This document shows, piece by piece, positions 37,201 to 44,103 of a stretch of DNA of 64,000 nucleotides; position 1 is the stretch's first letter, and each line of letters opens with the position of its first letter. Both the position numbers and the translations under genes were made by a program. The notes below the pieces were generated by a model. The model was not told the DNA's origin and made no database searches. It saw only the letters and a program-made list of their open reading frames with translations. Source of the stretch: an uncultured Prevotella sp. (lineage in GTDB: Bacteria; Bacteroidota; Bacteroidia; Bacteroidales; Bacteroidaceae); NCBI GenBank assembly GCA_905233425.1, contig CAJOEC010000018.1:1-64000 (forward strand). The letters run 5' to 3'.

Positions 37201-37378
37201 TGGTGAGCGTAAGCCTCTTCTCGCCGGCATCGTAAAAGACACTGCCGCTGATGCCTGATCCTGTGACTGCGCCCGAACTGGTCAGGTCTACGCTTATTCC
37301 CGCCACTTTCAGTTCGTCGGCATGAGCCACGATGATGCCTGCCATGGCAAGCAACAAAGAAAATAATAACTTTTTCAT
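34256..37378 (-). CDS. very large secreted repetitive protein with C-terminal dockerin
   Basis: 1040 residues from the ATG at 37,376-37,378 (another in-frame ATG is two codons upstream). Signal peptide MKKLLFSLLLAMAGIIVAHA. The body holds repeated units such as VTGSGISGSVFYDAGEKRLTL, VTGQGITGTVSVSL and VTGNGITGTVTYSPAENVLTL, each followed by ATI- or LNVKNCRIDI-like strands, suggesting a parallel beta-helix or repetitive beta fold. The C-terminal 300 residues are different, and the last 60 are two dockerin repeats (GDTNFDGVVDVADIATIVD and YDVNGDGVVDVADIAAVTN). No catalytic signature is recognised. Confidence 0.72.
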   Translation of the reverse strand: MKKLLFSLLLAMAGIIVAHADELKVAGISVDLTSSGAVTGSGISGSVFYDAGEKRLTLTNATITTQGIGISANVSPGSLAFRVYLIGKNTINSERVSVRADRNILFCGNGELELNGPGNLINQCKMTVYACRLTVNSTGNDAFHSMPTGNADLELAYHGALKASCKEHVLANFNAITYTTGTLLSGDPSEPEMVIGDDYKLEIAGVKVTPFNRDAVTGQGITGTVSVSLVNQNAGGYSGLKVNLKDARINSGTYGIYFKDETRDITLALTGDNAISAYSSRGLTGHTGWNCGAFNIEGIDQGSLTITAATGITHMGDLNVKNCRIDIKGSSNGIHLWDYGTLTVDNATIHASASSSEGAAVANILGVKYLNGCTETEPLKASYNSSLKGIADSNSEGATLLKDVTIEPTYGVVVCGQILKKSMGSSTFNVTGNGITGTVTYSPAENVLTLADGAELGFCGGKNWPATIEVLDCSAGIDDENSFFTIKSMGTEHNKICDRSGSSGYAIFSYNDVRISGSAPLDIEAGYGVKTLNGHGMLIDLMADFTDEAKFNNAFYSNSINLPLSFAPDRSASYTYRFKSWSHNTFNFLSSLNMGSFSILSPKGATYDSKKQNVVVDGSPVGPGQWVVFGNPQYANGYGLRIADNDPFLKNQKRYPYVMGGTNTWCLQFYNTWYTELHDVCHIHSQKENAVVNYYTHLLPWNGEVDLDEVISLHGNENNERDVPIDWKEKGYRWKFELENYDIHDYQPEMESYPDNSLFAWLDGNVLKACYAVNGEQQRDKQYRNSIGREPLVKVTLLDKDGSVLEEGYIKFRIGTKQSDMDIKMNMADANATRTADGTEYKFSLRMIDERIIRELPGEPVSKAEIENNYCFDVDMFAPDEEFEQSFGRYDSPDITSIQPFVKYRGQWVWPTIQSTLTDLKDTSRLGSFKWRHDNIDELTLYWTITDSEAEKLKYERVAVRLYDPWFSYYYDFYLVFSAKEAPKGDTNFDGVVDVADIATIVDAMARGLYNDSDYDVNGDGVVDVADIAAVTNIMAGHGG

Positions 37379-37452
37379 ACGCATTTTTTGTTTTAGGTTT
37401 ATAATTACAAATTCAGTATCCTCATTTGGGGAAATTGTCGGTGGAGCTTCCT

Positions 37453-38613
37453 CTATATTTCGTCGCTGACGAAGCCCTTTGGCAACTGGCGGCAGTTGTA
37501 CTGCGAGGCCATGATTTCGCCGTAGGCTCCGGCTGAGCGGATGGCCAGCAGGTCGCCACGGTGACAGCCGTTCAAATCTATCTGCTTGGCAAAGACATCG
37601 GTCGACTCGCAGATAGGTCCCACGACATCGTAGGTGTCCATCGGTTCGTCGCTCGAAATGTTCTCAATCTTGTGGTAAGCCTGGTAGAGAGCGGGGCGGA
37701 TGAGGTCGGTGAAACCGGCATCGACAATGGCGAACTTCTTCACAGCCCCCTCCTTAATATATAATGTGCGGGTGATGAGCGTACCCATCTGTGCAACGAC
37801 GGCACGACCCAGCTCGAAATGGAGCGTCTGGCCGGGACGCAGTTTCAGCCGCCGGGCGTAGGTGTCGAAATAAGCCTTGAAATCAGGAAGCGGCACGCGG
37901 TTGGGATGCTGGTAGTCGATGCCTAAGCCTCCGCCCACATTGATGTGCTCCACAGTGAGACGGTGGCGTTCAAGCTCGTCCTGTAGTTCGTTCACACGAT
38001 TGCAAAGGGCCTGGAAGTCGCCCATGTCGAGAATCTGCGAGCCTATGTGGAAATGGAGTCCCACGACACGGACATTTTCCATCTGCTGTGCCCGCTCAAT
38101 GACAGGAACCATGTCACGCATGGCGATGCCGAACTTGTTCTCGGCCAGGCCGGTGGTGATGTTGGCGTGGGTGTGTGCCCCGACATTAGGGTTGAGGCGG
38201 AAAGCCACACGAGCAGTCTTTCCCCTTGCGGCGGCAAGTTCGTTGATGACCTCCAATTCGGGGATGCTCTCCACGTTGAAGCAGAAAATGTCGTGGTCGA
38301 GGCCAAGGTTTATCTCCCAGTCGCTCTTGCCAACACCGGCGTAGACAATCTTCGAGTTTGGGAACCCGGCACGCACGCAGGCCTCAATCTCGCCACCGCT
38401 GACGCAGTCGGCCCCCAGCCCAGCCTGGCGTATGGCGCGCAGCACCTTCGGGTTGGCGTTGGCCTTAACGGCATAATGGACAACAAAGCCTTCATGCTTC
38501 TTAGCCTCACAGTTGATGGTCTCGAGCGTCTGCCGCAACAAGTCCATGTCGTAGTAATAGAATGGTGTGCGCAACTGCGCAAACTTCTCTACAGGGAATA
38601 ATCCTTTTGCCAT
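37453..38613 (-). CDS. lysA: diaminopimelate decarboxylase
   Basis: 386 residues from MAKGLFPVEKF. The PLP-binding lysine lies in VHYAVKANANPKVL. Other family landmarks are GADCVSGGEIEACVRAGF, GLHFHIGSQI, VGGGLGIDY, ELGRAVVAQMG and the C-terminal CESTDVF and RSAGAYGEIMAS. It makes L-lysine from meso-diaminopimelate, the last step of lysine biosynthesis. The start is only four bases after the stop of an Rpn-family gene, so it is probably transcribed from that gene's promoter. Confidence 0.95.
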   Translation of the reverse strand: MAKGLFPVEKFAQLRTPFYYYDMDLLRQTLETINCEAKKHEGFVVHYAVKANANPKVLRAIRQAGLGADCVSGGEIEACVRAGFPNSKIVYAGVGKSDWEINLGLDHDIFCFNVESIPELEVINELAAARGKTARVAFRLNPNVGAHTHANITTGLAENKFGIAMRDMVPVIERAQQMENVRVVGLHFHIGSQILDMGDFQALCNRVNELQDELERHRLTVEHINVGGGLGIDYQHPNRVPLPDFKAYFDTYARRLKLRPGQTLHFELGRAVVAQMGTLITRTLYIKEGAVKKFAIVDAGFTDLIRPALYQAYHKIENISSDEPMDTYDVVGPICESTDVFAKQIDLNGCHRGDLLAIRSAGAYGEIMASQYNCRQLPKGFVSDEI

Positions 38614-38617
38614 ATTA

Positions 38618-39562
38618 TCATTTTTCAATCTTCTCAACCGTTGTGCAATCAATGCCCAGCATAGCGGCAATGTCTGCTGCCGACACCCCTTGTTGCCGCA
38701 ACGCTCTTATCGACCGACGGAGCACGTCGTTGAGCTGGGCGTCCTTCTTCTCAAGCTGGGCGTCCTTCTGCTCAAGCTGGGCATCCTTCTGCTCCAACTT
38801 TTCTTTCATTACCATGATTTCCGTGTCATGCTTTTCCAACACCGAGGTTATCTCATCCTCAATGTTCATGTTATAGCGCACCTCAGAATCGGAGGCAGCA
38901 GTCAACAAACGCCTGAGGATGGGGCGCATCTCCTCGTCGCCATCATAAATATTCTCGTCGATGTCGAGCAGTTGCTTGTTCTTCCGCTCAATGCGCGACT
39001 GGTCAAAGATGCTCAGCACGCGGAAAAGGCGGTCGTTGATAAGCCCCTTGAGGCGAGGGATCTGCACAATGATGCTACTGTGTGTCAGGCTGTCCACGAA
39101 TGGGTCTGGCAGACCTTTAGTAACCGGGCGGTCCTTATAGTCGAAGGCCTGATGGTTCACATAGAGCACAGGTTCCTCGATGTCGCCCACCAGATGGCCA
39201 AGCAGATAGACGGTGACCATGGGAATGGAATACTCCTTGTGCTTTCCAACGGCCATATTCTCCTCATTGTTATATTGCGCGGCCAGATATTGGCGGAAAC
39301 AAAGCGTCTCCGTCTCCACCCATGTCTTCTGCATCTCTACCAGCATCAGCTTTTCCTCGCCGTGCTCATCGCGCACGGTGGCGCCGAAGTCTATCCGATT
39401 CAGTTTCAGACCTTTCATCTCGCCTTTCACATATTCATTACGGCGTTGTTCAACATGGATTACCTCCATGCGAAGCAGAGCCGACAAAATGGTACGGGCA
39501 ATACGCTCATCCTCCATGAGGTATTTGAACACGATGTCGTAAATAGGGTTTGCTACTATCAT
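38618..39562 (-). CDS. Rpn-family PD-(D/E)XK nuclease / putative transposase
   Basis: 314 residues from MIVANPIYDIVFKYLMEDERIA, the usual start of this family. The nuclease core has an Asp in NRIDFGATVRDEHGEE and the Glu-x-Gln motif VEMQK. The C-terminal third is a coiled coil with seven-residue repeats (EQKDAQL repeated three to four times), then a short helical tail with LGIDCTTVEKIEK. Such proteins (PD-(D/E)XK transposase/Rpn) promote recombination in Escherichia coli and are abundant in Bacteroidota; no terminal repeats of an insertion sequence are seen here. Confidence 0.85.
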   Translation of the reverse strand: MIVANPIYDIVFKYLMEDERIARTILSALLRMEVIHVEQRRNEYVKGEMKGLKLNRIDFGATVRDEHGEEKLMLVEMQKTWVETETLCFRQYLAAQYNNEENMAVGKHKEYSIPMVTVYLLGHLVGDIEEPVLYVNHQAFDYKDRPVTKGLPDPFVDSLTHSSIIVQIPRLKGLINDRLFRVLSIFDQSRIERKNKQLLDIDENIYDGDEEMRPILRRLLTAASDSEVRYNMNIEDEITSVLEKHDTEIMVMKEKLEQKDAQLEQKDAQLEKKDAQLNDVLRRSIRALRQQGVSAADIAAMLGIDCTTVEKIEK

Positions 39563-39589
39563 GACTCCACGTTTTTTGCATTCTCGCTG

Positions 39590-39597
39590 CAAAATTA
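39590..39597 (-). promoter_or_regulatory. Bacteroidota -7 promoter element for the Rpn-lysA pair
   Basis: Minus strand TAATTTTG, 28 bases before the Rpn start. Confidence 0.55.
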
Positions 39598-39723
39598 CGA
39601 CTTTTTCCCGAAACGGCAAAGCATACAGGGTAAAAAGTGGAACGGATGCAGGAAAAAAACAAATGTCCGCCCGTTTAACATTTATTATGGGCAATGATTG
39701 TTGATGGAGAGCCAGAAAATAAG

Positions 39724-39731
39724 TACCTTTG
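39724..39731 (+). promoter_or_regulatory. Bacteroidota -7 promoter element for the patatin gene
   Basis: Reads TACCTTTG, about 47 bases before the ATG at 39,778. Confidence 0.55.
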
Positions 39732-39777
39732 CCGCACAATTAAGGCAGAAGGCTCTTTTTATTGATTTTTGGAGAGA

Positions 39778-40629
39778 ATGGCAGAACGACTTGGCATTGA
39801 CACAGGACTGGTGCTTGAGGGCGGCGGTATGCGCGGGGTGTTCACCTGCGGCGTGCTCGACGCGCTGATGAAGCACGAACTATATTTCAACTATGTCGTT
39901 GCCGTGTCGGCGGGAGCATGCAACGGCCTGTCCTATATCAGCCGGCAGCCGCGACGTGCACGCTACTCCAACATCGACATGCTGCGAAAGTATGGCTACA
40001 TATCCCTGAAGAGCCTCATCATGCAAGGCAGCATCTTCGACCCGAACATTCTCTATGAGCGTTTCCCCGACGAGATTGTGCCTTTCGACTACGAGACATA
40101 CGCCAGCAACCCCGCCACATTCGAGATGGTGACCACCAACTGTCTGACAGGCCGTGCGGAATATCTCACCGAGAAGACCGACCGCCGCCGCATCACATCG
40201 ATTGTCAAGGCCAGCAGCTCACTGCCTTTTGTGGCAAAGGTGACTACCGTCGACGGCACACCGATGCTCGACGGCGGAATCGTCGACTCCATTCCTGTGC
40301 AGAGGGCCATTGAGACGGGACACCCGCTGAACGTCGTGGTGCTCACACGCAACCGTGGCTACCGATCCGACGAGCGCGACTTCAAAATGCCGCCCTTCGT
40401 CTACAAAGAATACCCCCGTCTGCGTGTAGTCCTGAGCCACCGAACAAGAGAATACAACCGCCAGTTGGAGATGGTGGAGCGAATGGAGAACTGGGGCGAC
40501 ATTATCGTGATACGCCCGCAACGGCCAATGGATGTTGACCGTATATGCAGAGATACCGAGCGGTTAGAAAGGCTCTACGAGGAAGGGGTTCAGTTAGGGA
40601 ACGACTTCTGCGCGAAATACCGGATATAA
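39778..40629 (+). CDS. patatin-like phospholipase
   Basis: 283 residues from ATG; a TTG three codons earlier is also possible. The oxyanion-hole motif LEGGGMRGVFTCGVLDALM, nucleophile elbow VAVSAGACNGLSY (Ser in a relaxed GxSxG context, with Val replacing the first Gly) and catalytic Asp in MLDGGIVDSIPV are all present. No signal peptide. This is the YjjU/RssA-like bacterial patatin group; an acyl-hydrolase acting on lipids is expected but the substrate is unknown. Confidence 0.9.
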   Translation: MAERLGIDTGLVLEGGGMRGVFTCGVLDALMKHELYFNYVVAVSAGACNGLSYISRQPRRARYSNIDMLRKYGYISLKSLIMQGSIFDPNILYERFPDEIVPFDYETYASNPATFEMVTTNCLTGRAEYLTEKTDRRRITSIVKASSSLPFVAKVTTVDGTPMLDGGIVDSIPVQRAIETGHPLNVVVLTRNRGYRSDERDFKMPPFVYKEYPRLRVVLSHRTREYNRQLEMVERMENWGDIIVIRPQRPMDVDRICRDTERLERLYEEGVQLGNDFCAKYRI

Positions 40630-40675
40630 GCATCGCCCCCACCGATGTCGGCGGAGGCGAAACTGTAAGAAAACA

Positions 40676-42859
40676 TTATTTGAATCTTACTTTAAGTCCG
40701 GCCACGAGCATCCGCCCGGGGCTGTAAAGGGCGTACTTGCGTGTGGAGGAGTCGATGCGGCGGTCCACACGGTCGAAGATGTTATCAACACCGAGGCTGG
40801 GTTCCAACAAGGCCCACTTCGCCACGTTGAAGGAGTGGGTGGTCAGGATGTTCCAGATGCCGAAGCCAGGGGCGTCCTCGTAGGGGCTGGCATAGTAGGT
40901 CTTCGACTGCAGCCGTCCGTTGATGTTCACATTTATGGCGTAGAGTCTTCCCCATGAGTGGTGCCAGTTTGCGGCTACGGTGGCGGCATGGCGGATGCTT
41001 CGGTCAATGGGTTGCCAGTCGGCAGTTCCGACGGGGGAACCGTCGGACGCGACCGATGTGGAAAGGACGGCCAAGGAGCGGGCGTAGGTGTAGGCGTAGT
41101 TGGCCGAGAGGTTAAAGCCAGGGAAGATATTGGCCGAGGCGTTCACCTGGAAACCCTTCACGTCGCCCTTGTCGCTGTTCTGGTAGAGGGCGTAGGACAC
41201 CATCTTGTCGGCCTGGTCCTGCGTCATCTCGGGGAACTCAGACATAAGCATACGGCGGGTGTCATCGTCGATGCTGACGTTCTGCTTCACCACCATGTCG
41301 TTGATGCGGTTCATGAAACCCGTGACGCTGAACGCCACGTCACGCGTGCGGTACTCGGCATTCAGCGAGAAATAGTTGCTCTTTTCGGGATTCAGGTCCT
41401 TGTTGCCAAAGCTGATCTGCGCCTTGCCACGGTTCACGCTGAAATAGTGGTAATAAAGCTCATCAAGGCCAGGGGCACGGAAGCCAGCGGAATAGGTGGC
41501 ACGGACGTTCACGGGGCCGATACTGTACATGAGGGTAGCCTTCGGAGTGAGGTGCGAGCCGAAAGTCTGATGGTAGTTGTAGCGGGCGCCGAGGGTCGCT
41601 GTTACTGAGCCACGACCCACGCGGAACAGTTGCTCGTGCTGGGCGTAGGCGGCGAGGGTGTAGACGTTCTGGTCGATGTTTCCGGAGGTGGCGGTGAGGT
41701 AGTCCTTGCGCCAGTCGGCGCCGACGATGGTTGTGCCCGCCAGAGAAGCGGCGGGAGTGGTGGTGCCGAAGAGGTCGAGTATGGCTTTCAGGCTGCCCTC
41801 CATGGTGCGCTGTTTCTTCGACTGCACATAGTCGCCGATGGCATTGGTCTTCGTCTCCACGTCGTACTCCTTGCCGTAGCGGAAACGGTCGACGGTGAAG
41901 TCGGCCTGAAGGCTGTTGCGCTGGGTGAACTTGTAGATACCGCCGACATTCCAGCGGAGGCCTTTATAGCGCATCTCATAGTCGGTGCCGCCAGTCGGGG
42001 CGACGGCACCCGACGGAGAACCGTCGGGAACGGTGGCGGTATTGGGACGGTCGGTGATTTTGTAGCTGTAGTCAAGCCCGGCGTTGAGGGCGAGGTGCTC
42101 GTCGGGACTGTAGGTGAACTTCTGGCCTACTACGTTTGCGCGGTAGCCGGTGAAGAGGGGGGCAATCGAAAGCTGCGTCTCCGTGTCGGAGCCTTTCACG
42201 TACTCCAGGTCGTTGTTGCGGTAGCTGTCGGCCTGGTCGTGGCTGAACGATGTGTAGCTGCCGAAGCCGTTCTTGTAGATGTCGAGTGTGGCGTTCTCAG
42301 TGAACACGCCGTGGCCGGAGAGGCGGGTGTCGGAGGCGACTCCGACGGGGAAACCGCCGGACGCGGCCGGCTGGTCGGTGATGATGTTGATGACACCGGC
42401 GATGGCATCGCTGCCGTAGAGCGACGAAGCGGCTCCGTCGAGCACCTCGATGCGCTTCACACGGGCCATGTTTATGCGCGACAGATCAACGTTGTTCGAG
42501 ATGTCGCCCGATAGTTTCTGGCCGTTCACCAGAATAAGGATGTACTTGTTGCCCAGACCGTTGAGCCGCAGCTGCGAACCCATCGAGTTGGGTGCCATCG
42601 ACACCTGCGGCATCATGCGCGTCAGGGCACCGTCGAAAGTGGTGATGCCCTGCTCCTTCATTTCCTGCGCCGACAGCACATGGACGGGCGTGGCCGTGGA
42701 CTTCAGACGCTGGTGATGGCCGGAGCCAGTCACCACGACAGGGTTGAGGTTGTAGGAATGGGCCACGGAGTCCTTGCGCTCCATCTTGTGAATCTGCGCT
42801 CCCGTATGCAGGGCCGACGCCGCCATAAGCAGCATAAGTGAAATCTTAATGTAGTTCAT
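40676..42859 (-). CDS. TonB-dependent outer-membrane receptor (second receptor of the B12 operon)
   Basis: 727 residues with a signal peptide (ISLMLLMAASALHTGA). Plug domain: NPVVVTGSGHHQRLKSTATPVHVLSAQEM and VEVLDGAASSLYGSDAIAGVINI-like text (RIEVLDGAASSLYG); the rest is a 22-stranded-type barrel ending LVAGLKVRFK. Organisation resembles BtuB. Three short segments encoded by the CCGACGG/CCGTCGG palindrome sit at loops: GGFPVGVASD, PDGSPSGAVAP and ASDGSPVGTAD. It is the last gene of the riboswitch-controlled cluster, after a gap of 80 bases with a possible hairpin. Confidence 0.88.
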   Translation of the reverse strand: MNYIKISLMLLMAASALHTGAQIHKMERKDSVAHSYNLNPVVVTGSGHHQRLKSTATPVHVLSAQEMKEQGITTFDGALTRMMPQVSMAPNSMGSQLRLNGLGNKYILILVNGQKLSGDISNNVDLSRINMARVKRIEVLDGAASSLYGSDAIAGVINIITDQPAASGGFPVGVASDTRLSGHGVFTENATLDIYKNGFGSYTSFSHDQADSYRNNDLEYVKGSDTETQLSIAPLFTGYRANVVGQKFTYSPDEHLALNAGLDYSYKITDRPNTATVPDGSPSGAVAPTGGTDYEMRYKGLRWNVGGIYKFTQRNSLQADFTVDRFRYGKEYDVETKTNAIGDYVQSKKQRTMEGSLKAILDLFGTTTPAASLAGTTIVGADWRKDYLTATSGNIDQNVYTLAAYAQHEQLFRVGRGSVTATLGARYNYHQTFGSHLTPKATLMYSIGPVNVRATYSAGFRAPGLDELYYHYFSVNRGKAQISFGNKDLNPEKSNYFSLNAEYRTRDVAFSVTGFMNRINDMVVKQNVSIDDDTRRMLMSEFPEMTQDQADKMVSYALYQNSDKGDVKGFQVNASANIFPGFNLSANYAYTYARSLAVLSTSVASDGSPVGTADWQPIDRSIRHAATVAANWHHSWGRLYAINVNINGRLQSKTYYASPYEDAPGFGIWNILTTHSFNVAKWALLEPSLGVDNIFDRVDRRIDSSTRKYALYSPGRMLVAGLKVRFK
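41022..41062 (-). repeat. CCGACGG/CCGTCGG palindrome in TonB gene (representative copy)
   Basis: The coding strand has GCGTCCGACGGTTCCCCCGT, encoding ASDGSPVGT. Other copies in the same gene are at about 41,996-42,036 and 42,336-42,374; related ones are in the TamL-like gene (about 32,085-32,115), relA (about 26,698-26,725) and the helicase (about 20,400-20,466). Confidence 0.75.
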
Positions 42860-42939
42860 GCGTCAAAAGGAAAAAGGGAGGCCTTGTCATCACGACAAAA
42901 CCTTCCCACATATACTTACATAATAATACACATAAAGTC

Positions 42940-44103
42940 TTATTCCTCAGGGTTCTTCGAGTGGTAGTAGTCGAGAGGCTCGCCGTCGATGGCATCTTGC
43001 GTATGGCTCATCCACACGCCACGGATATTGTCAAGCTCGAGCAGACCCTTGTGAATGACAGTCTCGTCGTTGCAAGTGTAGCCCAGATGGTGGAAGTACA
43101 TCTTCCATGAGGTGTCCTCAACCTCGCCCTCCTCGTTGGGAGTGAACTTGGTGCCGTCCCAGTTGTCATCGTCGTCACCGCCCATGTCGTTGTGGCCGTG
43201 GTCGCCGTCGATGGCCATCAGCGGGTGGAGGAACACCTTGCCGCTCTTGATACCAGCAGCCTGCATACGCTCATAGACGTCGGTCTTGAAGTTGTCCATC
43301 ATGTCGACGGTGCCCACGAAGTAGTTCTTGTTAATCTTCTGCAGGGCCTCTTCCAACTGAGTGTAGCGCACGTTGGCCTTGTAGGTGTCGTAGCTGTCGG
43401 GATTGCCATGACCAATGAATGCGACGACGCCCTGGGCAGCCTTGTCGCCGTAGCTGGCATCGAGGATACTGGCCACAGTGGTCACGTCGGCCTCGGCATC
43501 CTGCAGCAGGGGCACGCCGAGCTTGATTGACACGTTGGCCAGATACTCATCGTCGAGGTCGCCGTTAGCGTTGTTGGCGAAGTCCTTGATGTAATTGATG
43601 ACGCGAGTGTACTCCTCGCCGGGGATGACCTGCAGCGACTGGACGACGATCTCGTTGTACTTCACGCCGTCGGCAGCAAAGGCGTTGAGCCAGAAGGGAG
43701 GAGCGTAGTAGTGGCGCGTCACGCCGTTCTCGCCGGCTGCGGCACGGTTGATGCAGATGGCCGACGAATAGCTCAGGAACACGTCATACTTGGGGAAAGT
43801 CACCTTGTAGGCATCGATGGTGGCGTCGAAGGCGTTGAAGGCCTGCTCCCATGTGGAGCCGAAGGCGACGAGGAGTATGGCCTTGTCGTGCTTTTTCTGG
43901 GCCTTCACGTCGGCGGTGACAATGGCCTGGTAGCGAGCCCAGTTGGTCTGGTCGATAAACGAGTCGGTCTTGACGATGGTGACGGTGTCGGTCTTGGTAA
44001 CGATTTTCTCGACAATCTTCTCGTCGTCGTCGCCACAGGCGGTGAAGCCGGCAGCGAAGAAGGTGGCAGCGAATGCCAACACAAAGTACTTAATCTTCTT
44101 CAT
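42940..44103 (-). CDS. CbiK-like sirohydrochlorin cobaltochelatase, lipoprotein
   Basis: 387 residues. Lipoprotein signal ending FFAAGFTACGDD, a short acidic-repetitive spacer (EKIVEKIVTKTDTVTIVKTD), then a CbiK domain: KAILLVAFGSTWEQAFNAFDATIDAYK, VVQSLQVIPGEEY, VAFIGHGNPDSYDTY and FLHPLMAIDGDHGHNDMGGD. Cytoplasmic CbiK inserts cobalt into sirohydrochlorin in anaerobic B12 synthesis; this version is exported and lipid-anchored between two TonB receptors. That suggests a role in corrinoid or porphyrin handling at the cell envelope rather than a normal biosynthetic step. It overlaps the upstream receptor gene by 14 bases. Confidence 0.87.
   Translation of the reverse strand: MKKIKYFVLAFAATFFAAGFTACGDDDEKIVEKIVTKTDTVTIVKTDSFIDQTNWARYQAIVTADVKAQKKHDKAILLVAFGSTWEQAFNAFDATIDAYKVTFPKYDVFLSYSSAICINRAAAGENGVTRHYYAPPFWLNAFAADGVKYNEIVVQSLQVIPGEEYTRVINYIKDFANNANGDLDDEYLANVSIKLGVPLLQDAEADVTTVASILDASYGDKAAQGVVAFIGHGNPDSYDTYKANVRYTQLEEALQKINKNYFVGTVDMMDNFKTDVYERMQAAGIKSGKVFLHPLMAIDGDHGHNDMGGDDDDNWDGTKFTPNEEGEVEDTSWKMYFHHLGYTCNDETVIHKGLLELDNIRGVWMSHTQDAIDGEPLDYYHSKNPEE

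Noticed and set aside
38618..39562. Rpn-family gene as part of an insertion sequence
   Set aside because: No terminal inverted repeats or target duplication were found on either side, so it is listed only as a gene.
38567..39697. 376-codon frame opposite the Rpn-family gene
   Set aside because: Low-complexity LLLKLGVLLL text is the complement of the coiled-coil repeat; the Rpn frame has the family start and motif.
41630..42514. Long reading frame opposite the TonB gene (also 40,958-41,608)
   Set aside because: Valine- and glycine-rich composition without motifs; a shadow of the receptor gene.
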